This document shows positions 15,561-22,218 of a DNA stretch of 24,744 nt, piece by piece; position 1 is the first letter of the stretch, and every line of letters begins with the position of its first letter. This DNA is from Pseudomonadota bacterium (GTDB lineage: Bacteria; Pseudomonadota; Gammaproteobacteria; Pseudomonadales; UBA5518), in contig CAUJIL010000094.1 of NCBI GenBank assembly GCA_963204845.1, positions 1 through 24,744 of the forward strand, read 5' to 3'. Both the position numbers and the translations under genes were made by a program. A model generated the notes under the pieces. That model did not search any database. It was given only the letters and a program-made list of their open reading frames with translations, and was not told where the DNA came from.

Positions 15561-17114
15561 ATGACCAACGAGGTGTCCGGCTCCGACCTGGGCGTGGCCC
15601 GGATGGCGGTTCGCTACCCCGAGCGGGCAGCGGTGATCTGCGACGGCTGCCCGACGCTGAGCTTCCGGGAGCTGGACCGGCGTGCCAACCAGCTGGCGCG
15701 CGTGTTCCGTGCCCACGGCCTGGGCAAGGGCGACCACGTGGTGCTGCTGTGTTCCAACCGCCCGGAATTCATCGAGGTCGCCACCGCGGCACTGCAGTGC
15801 GGCGTGGTGTTGTCGCCGGTGAACTGGCATCTCGCCCCCGACGACGTGGCCTACGTGGTGGAGAACTGTGGCGCACGCGGGTTCATCGCGGAGGGACGCT
15901 TCGCCGAGGCGGCGCGCCACGCCGCGCGCCAGAACGCGGATCGGCTGCAGCTGTGCCTGTGCATCGGGGAACCGGTCGCGGGTTTCGCGGATTACGGCCG
16001 CGCCCTGGCGGGGCAATCCGCCGCGGCGCTGGAAGCGCCCGCACCGGGAGGGTTGATGTTCTACACCTCGGGCACTACCGGGCGGCCCAAGGGGGTGCGG
16101 CAACTGGCCGAAGCGATCCAGTTCGAACCGTTCATCCGGCATTTCGCCGTGCTCTACGACTACCAGAGCGCGCGTGGCGACGCCGTGCTGGCCGCCGGCC
16201 CCCTCTACCACGGCGGCTCGATGATCATGTGCGCCGTCGTGGCACTGAGCTGCGGCGTGACCACGGTGTTGCTGCCCCGTTGGGACAGCGAGGAATGCCT
16301 GCGGCTGATCGAGCGCCATCGCATCAGCCAGGCCTTTCTGGTGCCCACGATGTTCCACCGCCTGCTGGCGCTGCCCGAGCCGGTGCGCCGTGGCTACGAC
16401 CTCGCTTCGTTGCGCCTGATCCTCCATGGCGGGGCGCCGACCCCCATCGAGGACAAGCGGGCGATGATCGAGTGGCTGGGTCCGATCCTGACCGAGGTCT
16501 ACGGAGCGACCGAGGGCTTTTCGATGTCGATCACCTCCGGCGAGTGGCTGCGCAAGCCCGGATCGGTGGGCAGGCCCCCGCCCGGTAGCGTGAGGATTCT
16601 CGCTGGCGATGCGGCACCGCTGCCCCCGGGTGAGGTGGGCACGATCTACGCGAAGCCCGCCGGTGATTTCGAATACTTCAACGACGCGGCCAAGACCGCC
16701 GCCGGCCGGCAGGGCGAGTTCGTCACCGTCGGCGACCTCGGCTACCTGGACGAGGACGGGTATCTGTTCGTCACCGGCCGCAGCGCCGAACTGATCCTCT
16801 GCGGCGGCAGCAACGTCTATCCGGCCGAGATCGACGCCGCCCTGCTGGCGCACCCCGCGGTGCTCGATGCCGCCACCTTCGGCGTGCCCGACGCCGACTG
16901 GGGCGAGGTGGTCCATGCGCTGGTCATCCCGGCACCCGGACGCCCCGGTGACGAGGCCTTGCGCCGGGATCTGCTCGCGCATTGCCTGGCCCGGCTGGGC
17001 AGCCTGCGCAGCCCGCGTGACATCGAGTTCGTCGACACGCTGCCGCGCAACGACGCGGGCAAGCTGCTGCGCGTCCAGTTGCGCGACCGCTACCGTACAC
17101 ACCGCCTGCGCTAG
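15561..17114 (+). CDS. AMP-dependent acyl-CoA synthetase/ligase
   Basis: The 517-residue ANL-family enzyme activates a carboxylic acid with ATP to acyl-AMP and then to acyl-CoA. It has the P-loop 'YTSGTTGRPKG' (168-178), 'YGATEG' (314-319), 'VGDLGYLDEDGYLFVTGR' with the hinge region, 'GGSNVYPAEID', and the adenylation Lys501 in 'RNDAGKLLR'. All motifs are intact and the length fits fatty-acid or aryl-acid CoA ligases. The A8 motif reads 'GRSAELILCGG', where GR..D.I..GG is more common. ATG 15561 starts 18 bases after the dehydrogenase stop. This could be the entry step of the cluster, putting an external acid onto CoA. Whether it or a CoA-transferase activates the substrate cannot be told from the sequence. 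Confidence 0.95.
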   Translation: MTNEVSGSDLGVARMAVRYPERAAVICDGCPTLSFRELDRRANQLARVFRAHGLGKGDHVVLLCSNRPEFIEVATAALQCGVVLSPVNWHLAPDDVAYVVENCGARGFIAEGRFAEAARHAARQNADRLQLCLCIGEPVAGFADYGRALAGQSAAALEAPAPGGLMFYTSGTTGRPKGVRQLAEAIQFEPFIRHFAVLYDYQSARGDAVLAAGPLYHGGSMIMCAVVALSCGVTTVLLPRWDSEECLRLIERHRISQAFLVPTMFHRLLALPEPVRRGYDLASLRLILHGGAPTPIEDKRAMIEWLGPILTEVYGATEGFSMSITSGEWLRKPGSVGRPPPGSVRILAGDAAPLPPGEVGTIYAKPAGDFEYFNDAAKTAAGRQGEFVTVGDLGYLDEDGYLFVTGRSAELILCGGSNVYPAEIDAALLAHPAVLDAATFGVPDADWGEVVHALVIPAPGRPGDEALRRDLLAHCLARLGSLRSPRDIEFVDTLPRNDAGKLLRVQLRDRYRTHRLR

Positions 17115-17130
17115 CCGGAGACACGCACCG

Positions 17131-18291
17131 ATGGGACCGCTCGCGGGATTCAGGATCATCGAGATCGCCGGCATGGGCGCCGCGCCGTTCACGGCCATGA
17201 TGCTGGCGGACATGGGCGCCGAGGTGCTGCGCGTCGAGCGCCCCGGCGGCAATCCCATGACCCGGATGGCCGATGTGGCGGCCGACGTGTTCAGTCGTGG
17301 CCGCCGCTGCGTCGCCATCGACATCAGGACGCCGGAGGGCGTGGCGGTGGTGCTCGATCTGGTCGAGCACGCCGATGCCCTGTTCGAAGGCAACCGGCCC
17401 GGGGTCATGGAGCGCCTGGGCCTGGGGCCGCAGACCTGCCTGGCCCGCAACCCGCGGCTCGTGTACGGCCGCCTCACCGGCTGGGGGCAGGACGGCCCGC
17501 TGGCCCACGCGGCGGGCCACGACATCAATTACATCGCGCTGTCCGGCGTGCTGAGCCTGGTCGGGCGCCACGGGGAGCCACCGGTGCCGCCGTCGAACCT
17601 GCTGGGTGATGTGGCCGGCGGCGGCATGAACCTGGCCTTCGGCCTGGTCTGCGCGCTGCTCGAGTGTCAACGCTCGGGCCGCGGACAGGTGGTGGATGCG
17701 GCCATGGTGGACGGGGCCGCCACGCTGAGCACGTTGCAGCACGGGCTGCTGCATGCCGGCTACCAGCGCCCGCGCGGCGAGAACATGGTCGATTCCGGCG
17801 CGCATTTCTACAACACCTACGAGACGGCCGACGGGGAGTACATCGCCATCGGCAGTTTCGAGCCGCGGTTCTACCGCGAATTGCTCGATCGGCTGGGACT
17901 GGCCGAGGCGGACTTCCCCGAGATGGACGTCACACGCTGGCCGGAACTCAGGGAGCGTTTCGCCGCGCTGTTCAGGACGCGCACCCGGGCGCAGTGGTGC
18001 GCGGTGTTCGAGGGGACGGACGCCTGCTTCGCTCCGGTGCTGTCCCTTTCCGAGGCGCCGCAGCATCCGCACAATGTGGCGCGTGGCGTGTTCGTCGACG
18101 TGGCCGGCGTGGTGCAGCCGCGACCCTCGCCGCGCTTCAGCCGCACCGACGGCGCGATCCAGCGCCCGCCGGCGCGTCCGGGACAGCACACGCGGGAAGC
18201 GCTGGCGGAGTGGGGCATCGCCAGGGAACGCATCGACGAACTGCTCGGCAAGGGCGTCCTGGAGCAGACGAGCGACGCCGGCGTCGTGTGA
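17131..18291 (+). CDS. Alpha-methylacyl-CoA racemase
   Basis: This 386-residue family III protein is a strong match to alpha-methylacyl-CoA racemase (AMACR/MCR). It has 'MLADMGAEVLRVERPGG', 'TGWGQDGPLAHAAGHDINYIALSG' in part, and 'PPSNLLGDVAGGG'. His130 and Asp131 of GHD, Asp160 and Glu244 ('GSFEPRFYREL') correspond to MCR His126, Asp127, Asp156 and Glu241. Racemases interconvert the R and S 2-methylacyl-CoA epimers so that dehydrogenases specific for one epimer can act, as in pristanoyl-CoA and sterol side-chain breakdown. Its presence suggests that the cluster's substrate bears a 2-methyl branch. ATG 17131 lies 16 bases after the synthetase stop. Confidence 0.94.
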   Translation: MGPLAGFRIIEIAGMGAAPFTAMMLADMGAEVLRVERPGGNPMTRMADVAADVFSRGRRCVAIDIRTPEGVAVVLDLVEHADALFEGNRPGVMERLGLGPQTCLARNPRLVYGRLTGWGQDGPLAHAAGHDINYIALSGVLSLVGRHGEPPVPPSNLLGDVAGGGMNLAFGLVCALLECQRSGRGQVVDAAMVDGAATLSTLQHGLLHAGYQRPRGENMVDSGAHFYNTYETADGEYIAIGSFEPRFYRELLDRLGLAEADFPEMDVTRWPELRERFAALFRTRTRAQWCAVFEGTDACFAPVLSLSEAPQHPHNVARGVFVDVAGVVQPRPSPRFSRTDGAIQRPPARPGQHTREALAEWGIARERIDELLGKGVLEQTSDAGVV

Positions 18292-18327
18292 ACGGGCAAG
18301 TCGGACTGCAAGGGGAGGTAACTCGCG

Positions 18328-19185
18328 ATGGGACGACTACTGGAAAACGCCAGGGCATTCGTCACTGGCGGCGGCATCAGCGTGGGGCGCGCCTGCGTGG
18401 AGCGCTTCGTGGAGGAGGGCGCGCAGGTTGCGTTTCTCGACATCCACGCGGGCCGCACGCAGGCGGTGATGGAGGCCACCGGCGCGCTCGGCTACGTGGC
18501 CGACATCGCGGATCGCGAGGCGGTGTTCGCGGCGGTGAACGATGCGGCGGCGAAGATGGGCGGCCTCACCGTGCTGGTGAACGTGGCCTCCGTGATGGAG
18601 GGTGGCCGCGTGGTGGACACCACCGAGGCGCAGCTGGACCGCATGTTCGCGGTCAACGTGAAAGGCTACTACTGGGCCACGCAGGCCGCGGTGCCGCACA
18701 TGCTGAACGCGGGCAAGGGCAGCATCGTGCAGTTCGGCAGCGTGGCGGCGACGCATCCCGGCTGGGGCGAGTCCTACGGTATCGTGAAGGCCAGCCAGCT
18801 GGCGCTGGCCTACGAGTGCGCGATGGAGTACGCACCGGCGATCCGCTCCAACGCCGTGATCTGCGGCTGGATCCAGGATTCGCCGTCGTCGCGGTTGCTG
18901 CAGACGATCCCGGAGGTCATCGGGCCGATCATGGCCGACCACCCGATGCACCGCGGTGCGACCTCGGCGGAACTCGCCAACGTCTGCCTGTTCCTGGCCT
19001 CCGACCTGGCGAGCGCGATCAACGGGGAAACCGTGGTCGCCGACGGCGGCCAGACGCGCACGCAGGGCAACCTGAACGCGCTGATGCAACAGATGGGGCC
19101 GCTGTTCGCCGCCAACCCCGAACTGCTCGCCCGTAACCTCAGGAACCTCGCGGCGGTCACGCCGGATGAACTGATGAAGCCCTGA
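18328..19185 (+). CDS. SDR family oxidoreductase with divergent cofactor motif
   Basis: The 285-residue protein is an SDR with the cofactor segment 'TGGGISVG' (residues 13-20), where the second glycine of the TGxxxGxG motif is Ser. The usual NNAG is 'NVAS'. The catalytic Tyr150 and Lys154 ('YGIVK') and a Ser in 'FGSVAA' are present, so it is probably an active enzyme with unusual cofactor binding. An Asp after beta-2 ('FLDIHAG') suggests NAD(H). About 45 residues follow the usual 'VVADGGQT' end. It is the last gene of the plus-strand run (36-base gap after the racemase) and is a candidate 3-hydroxyacyl-CoA dehydrogenase for the pathway, from context. ATG 18328 has a GGGGAGG site about 8 bases upstream. 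It is convergent with the Rid gene 31 bases further on. Confidence 0.9.
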   Translation: MGRLLENARAFVTGGGISVGRACVERFVEEGAQVAFLDIHAGRTQAVMEATGALGYVADIADREAVFAAVNDAAAKMGGLTVLVNVASVMEGGRVVDTTEAQLDRMFAVNVKGYYWATQAAVPHMLNAGKGSIVQFGSVAATHPGWGESYGIVKASQLALAYECAMEYAPAIRSNAVICGWIQDSPSSRLLQTIPEVIGPIMADHPMHRGATSAELANVCLFLASDLASAINGETVVADGGQTRTQGNLNALMQQMGPLFAANPELLARNLRNLAAVTPDELMKP

Positions 19186-19214
19186 GGGGGCGCGTGGTGC
19201 TCTGGCGCGCCTCC
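19186..19214. terminator. Possible hairpin in the convergent SDR/Rid intergenic gap
   Basis: Between the two convergent stop codons, GGGGGCGCG (19186-19194) can pair with CGCGCCTCC (19206-19214) through eight Watson-Crick pairs and one G-U, around an 11-base loop. There is no T-tract, so if it terminates at all it would need help from Rho or act as a barrier for both directions. GC-rich stems like this form easily by chance at this composition. Confidence 0.3.
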
Positions 19215-19216
19215 GA

Positions 19217-19621
19217 TCAGTCGATCACCGCCACCGCGGAGATCTCGACCAGCATGTCCGGGTGACCCAGCGCCTGCACGCCGACCAGCGTCGAGGCGTT
19301 CGGCGGGAAGGGCTGGTCGCCGAGCGCGTCGTTCAGCGCGCGCCCGAACTGCTCCATGACTTCCGGGTCCAGGTTCTTCACGTACATGACGCTGCTGACC
19401 ACGTCGCCGGGGCGCGCACCGGCGGCGGCGAGCGCGGTCGCGAGGTTCTGCAGCACCTTGACCGTCTGCGCGTAGTAGTCGCCCGCGCCGATCAGGCGCA
19501 TCTCGTGATCGAAGGCGCCCTGGCCGGCGACGTAGACCGTGCGGCTGCCGGACGCCACCACGACCTGCGAATAGCTCGGCAATTTCATCAGGGTGTCCGG
19601 GTTGATGTGCTGCTTCGTCAT
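19217..19621 (-). CDS. Rid family protein (YjgF/YER057c/UK114), lacking the RidA arginine
   Basis: This 134-residue protein has the single Rid domain: 'TVYVAGQGAFD' (28-38), 'QTVKVLQNLATALAAAGARPGDVV' and 'VYVKNLDPEV'-type segments, and the end 'MLVEISAVAV'. Canonical RidA hydrolyses reactive 2-aminoacrylate enamine/imine products and uses an Arg (Arg105 in the E. coli enzyme, in 'FPARSCV'). Here the aligned segment is 'FPPNASTLV', with Ala109 at that position, so this belongs among the Rid subgroups without proven deaminase activity. The start ATG overlaps the MOSC stop by 4 bases (ATGA read on the minus strand), so the two are translated together. It is the last gene of the six-gene minus-strand run. 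The role could be removal of an imine or ketone-type side product; this is inference. Confidence 0.92.
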   Translation of the reverse strand: MTKQHINPDTLMKLPSYSQVVVASGSRTVYVAGQGAFDHEMRLIGAGDYYAQTVKVLQNLATALAAAGARPGDVVSSVMYVKNLDPEVMEQFGRALNDALGDQPFPPNASTLVGVQALGHPDMLVEISAVAVID

Positions 19622-20544
19622 GCGGGATCCTCCGGTGGTGGACGGTGATTCGGTTGGCTGGGTTCAAGCAGGACGAGCGGGTCACCGACCGTGACGGTCC
19701 CCGGACGTTCGACGACCACATTGACGCCGAAGCGACGCTGGCAGTGATCGACCAGGCTGCGCATCAGGCGCGGGCGCTCCGGCACCGCGCACCAGTCCTG
19801 CGCACGCACGGTCATGCTGCAGCGCACGGTCCCGCTGTCCACGCGCAGCACCGCGCTGCCGAGTTGCAGCCGGGCGCCGATCCAGTCGTTCTCGGTCAGC
19901 GCCGGCGCGCCGCTCGCGTGGATGAGCAGGTTCGGCCGGAATCGCTGCACCGAAGTGTCGGCATCCGCGCGTTGGGCCAGCCAGGCCAGCGAGTCGGTGG
20001 TCAGCAGATGCACGGGAAACGCATCGTAGTAGGCGCCAGGTGGCGTCGCGTTTCCCGCCAGCTGCGCGAGCACGTCCACCGCTACCCCGGCGAAGTCGGG
20101 TGCGATCTCATCCAGCTGCAGCGCCATCGCCTGCGCGAACTCCGCGTCGGTGCGCGCGGACGCCAGCCGGTAATGTGCACGGTTCGAGGGGTGCGCACGC
20201 GGCGCGAGCCGCAGCCGCTGGCCGAGGGCGTCGCCGAGCCGGGTCGCGGTCGCGGGATCGCGCGCGCTCAGGCGTTCGCCCCGCGACGTCTCGATCAGCA
20301 CATCGGGGACGTCCGCGTCGTAGCAGTCGGCGCCCGGCTGTGCCCCGGGGAGGTGCCGTGCGCGGTACTGCAGCAGCGCCGGCCATTGCTTCGCGTTGCG
20401 GATTTCACCCTTGTGCTCGTCGATGACGGCCCAGCAGCGATCGCCCGCCACGCCGAGCGTGCCGAGCAGGACAGAGTCGACGGTCTCACCGCCCATGCTC
20501 TTGACCGGGTATCGCCAGATCTCCTGCAGGTGCCCGAGCGTCAT
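19618..20544 (-). CDS. MOSC domain protein (YcbX/mARC-like)
   Basis: The 308-residue protein has an N-terminal MOSC_N beta-barrel ('IWRYPVKSMGGE', residues 9-20, and 'GVAGDRCWAVID') and a C-terminal MOSC domain ('FPVHLLTTDSLAWL', 'RFRPNLLI', 'RCSMTV'). Cys242 in 'RCSMTV' is the expected ligand to molybdenum in mARC and YcbX. These enzymes bind sulfurated molybdenum cofactor and reduce N-hydroxylated compounds; YcbX uses a fused ferredoxin domain, absent here, so a separate redox partner would be needed. No signal peptide is seen. ATG 20544 shares one base with the upstream SnoaL stop (TGATG), and the stop overlaps the Rid start, so translation is coupled on both sides. Confidence 0.9.
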   Translation of the reverse strand: MTLGHLQEIWRYPVKSMGGETVDSVLLGTLGVAGDRCWAVIDEHKGEIRNAKQWPALLQYRARHLPGAQPGADCYDADVPDVLIETSRGERLSARDPATATRLGDALGQRLRLAPRAHPSNRAHYRLASARTDAEFAQAMALQLDEIAPDFAGVAVDVLAQLAGNATPPGAYYDAFPVHLLTTDSLAWLAQRADADTSVQRFRPNLLIHASGAPALTENDWIGARLQLGSAVLRVDSGTVRCSMTVRAQDWCAVPERPRLMRSLVDHCQRRFGVNVVVERPGTVTVGDPLVLLEPSQPNHRPPPEDPA

Positions 20545-21047
20545 CACTTCGTGTACGCCTCGGGTTTCCACAACTGCTCCTCGAGGCGCAGCGTCGCGAT
20601 GCGCCAGCCGGCGGGTGTGCGCACCGCATCGACCGTGTAGGTCCCGCCCGCGGCCAGTGTGCGGTTGTGCATATAGAAACGCAGGGTCGCCGTGTCCCCG
20701 TGCATTTCGACGATGTGGTTCGATACGAAATGCCACGGTACGCCGTCGTACCCCTTGCGGTGGCCGAGGCTCTTCGACAGCCAGGCGAAGATCGCCTCGA
20801 ATCCGGCCAGGTGTTCGTCGAGGGCGAGCGGGTTGCGCCCCACGCCCACGTACGCGGCCACCGCATCGGGCGTGAAGGTGTTCGCGAGCAACTCGCGGTC
20901 CAGCGTGTCGATGCCCCACGCGTAGCGGCTGCTCAGTTCGATCACGTCGAGGCGATCGGCGGTCGCGTCCGACGCCGTGGCGAACGGAGGCGCCAGGCCG
21001 AGGCACAATGCGAAGAGTAGTGCGGCGCCGGTCCTGAACGGGGTCAT
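20544..21047 (-). CDS. Exported SnoaL-like (NTF2-fold) protein
   Basis: The 167-residue product starts with a clear Sec signal peptide: a positively charged start, the hydrophobic run 'GAALLFALCLGLAPPF' and a probable cleavage after 'ATA' (residue 25). The mature part is NTF2/SnoaL-like: 'DVIELSSRYAWGIDTLDREL', 'NTFTPDAVAAYVGVG', 'FVSNHIVEM' and 'GWRIATLRLEEQLW'. SnoaL-like domains are found in cyclases, isomerases and dehydratases as well as in binding proteins with no enzyme activity, so the reaction is not predictable. It is periplasmic by prediction, whereas its neighbours are cytoplasmic, which is odd for one pathway. Its stop overlaps the MOSC start by one base; a 65-base gap separates it from the other SnoaL gene upstream, leaving room for its own promoter. 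Confidence 0.85.
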   Translation of the reverse strand: MTPFRTGAALLFALCLGLAPPFATASDATADRLDVIELSSRYAWGIDTLDRELLANTFTPDAVAAYVGVGRNPLALDEHLAGFEAIFAWLSKSLGHRKGYDGVPWHFVSNHIVEMHGDTATLRFYMHNRTLAAGGTYTVDAVRTPAGWRIATLRLEEQLWKPEAYTK

Positions 21048-21112
21048 CTGCGGTGTTGCTCCGGTGCGTTGGTGGATGCGTGCGGGCGTGATTTTTCCTA
21101 TACATCGGCGCC

Positions 21113-21634
21113 CTACTTCCCCCGGCTCTTCTCCAGGTGCACCCAGGCGGGCGGGAGCGAGACGTCGCGCACGGGATGACGCGGCGGCATGTTGAACTCG
21201 GCGGGCGGCTGCCAGCGCATAGCGCGCATCACCTCGCCGATGTGCTTCATGTTGAGCATGTCGTGGCTGTAGCAGAACGTGCCGTTGCCCACGTAGTACA
21301 GGATGGACAGACCCGGCACGGAATACGGCGAGCCGTCTTGCTTCTCGCCCATCACCTGATCCCACTGGCTCACCAGGCGGTGGCCCTCGACCATGGTCCA
21401 GTTCTCGGGCGTGGACCAGCCGTAGCCGGTGAGCCCGGCCATCGACTTCTCGAAGAAGATGCGGATGTTCTCGCGGCCCTCGATGCGCCCCCATGCGGGG
21501 TCGATGTAGACGCCGTCTTCGGTGAAGAAGTCCGCAAGCTCGCTCCACTGCTTGCGGCCGGCATCGATCTCGTCGCGCGTGGCGACGAAGCGCTCGTAGG
21601 TCTCGCGGGCCTCTTTCTCGATCGAGCTCGACAT
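21113..21634 (-). CDS. SnoaL-like (NTF2-fold) cytoplasmic protein
   Basis: The 173-residue protein has the SnoaL-type plan: an N-terminal helix ('ARETYERFVATRDEIDA'), 'ELADFFTEDGVYIDPAWGRIEGRENI' in two short pieces (residues about 33-56), and a sheet region ('NWTMVEGHRLVSQWDQV'). There is no signal peptide. NTF2-fold proteins of this type are common in steroid and terpenoid catabolic gene clusters as hydratases, isomerases or auxiliary subunits, but without a defined function here. ATG 21634 is chosen over upstream in-frame alternatives because an AAGGAG site lies about 9 bases before it. The SDR upstream ends 29 bases away. It does not align closely with the exported SnoaL protein, so this is not a recent duplication. 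Confidence 0.86.
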   Translation of the reverse strand: MSSSIEKEARETYERFVATRDEIDAGRKQWSELADFFTEDGVYIDPAWGRIEGRENIRIFFEKSMAGLTGYGWSTPENWTMVEGHRLVSQWDQVMGEKQDGSPYSVPGLSILYYVGNGTFCYSHDMLNMKHIGEVMRAMRWQPPAEFNMPPRHPVRDVSLPPAWVHLEKSRGK

Positions 21635-21663
21635 CGTGGGGTTCTCCTTCGTACGTCGGAACG

Positions 21664-22218
21664 CTACAGGGGCGGAACGGGCACGCGGATCGCGGGCGCT
21701 TCGACCCCGCCGTCGACCTGGAAGACCTTGCCCGTGACCCATCCGGCTGCGGGCGACGCCAGGTAGAGCGCACAGGCGGCGATGTCCTGCACGGTGCCGG
21801 GCCGCCTCATGGGCGTGTTCTCGTCGAACTGGGTGCGCAGCGCCTCGTTGGTGAGGACCACGTCGAGGGCTTCCGTGGCTACACCGCCGACGGAGATCGC
21901 ATTCACGCGCACGCGCGGCGCGATCTCGGGCGCCAGGTTGCGGGTCATCATGTTGAGAGCGGCCTTTCCCGCGGCGTACGCGACGAAGGCCGTCTGCACC
22001 ATGTCGCTTTTCGTGACGTCGGTGGGAACCGCGAGCCCGCGGCGGCCGCGGGCCTCGATCCCGCGCACGGTCTCGTCGAGATCGGACTTCGTGCGCGCCG
22101 CGACGACGACGTCGGCGCCGGCTTCGGCGAAGGCCCAGGCGATGCCGCGTCCGATGCCCTTGCCACCGCCGGTGACGATCGCCACGCGATCGGGGATGCG
22201 GAACAGGTCGAGGATCAC
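21664..22218 (-). CDS. SDR family oxidoreductase with in-frame internal deletion (probably non-functional)
   Basis: Only 184 residues are encoded, against about 250-265 for the family. The N-terminus is normal ('VAIVTGGGKGIG', residues 12-23), but 'PTDVTKSDMVQTA' (65-77) is joined directly to 'FVAYAAGKAAL', which belongs at about residue 155. The spacing from the 'DVT' Asp (67) to the catalytic Tyr (81) is 14 residues, against 94 in the SDR at 1451-2269. The NNAG region and the catalytic Ser are therefore missing; Tyr81 and Lys85 remain. The C-terminus is normal ('VFQVDGG'). The start is GTG 22218, overlapping the upstream stop (GTGA) with an AGGAAGG site. The frame is intact, so the loss is a clean deletion near 21985-21996, or an assembly error. 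Confidence 0.8.
   Translation of the reverse strand: MILDLFRIPDRVAIVTGGGKGIGRGIAWAFAEAGADVVVAARTKSDLDETVRGIEARGRRGLAVPTDVTKSDMVQTAFVAYAAGKAALNMMTRNLAPEIAPRVRVNAISVGGVATEALDVVLTNEALRTQFDENTPMRRPGTVQDIAACALYLASPAAGWVTGKVFQVDGGVEAPAIRVPVPPL

Noticed and set aside
14370..17528. A very long open frame of about 1052 codons on the minus strand
   Set aside because: It lies antisense to the hydratase end, dehydrogenase, synthetase and racemase, all with intact motifs. Its protein is His/Gln/Arg-rich low-complexity sequence, as expected for the antisense frame of high-GC coding DNA.
20545..21105. Upstream extension of the MOSC frame to 21105
   Set aside because: It overlaps the exported SnoaL gene in another frame and is Arg-rich. 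MOSC_N similarity begins right after ATG 20544.
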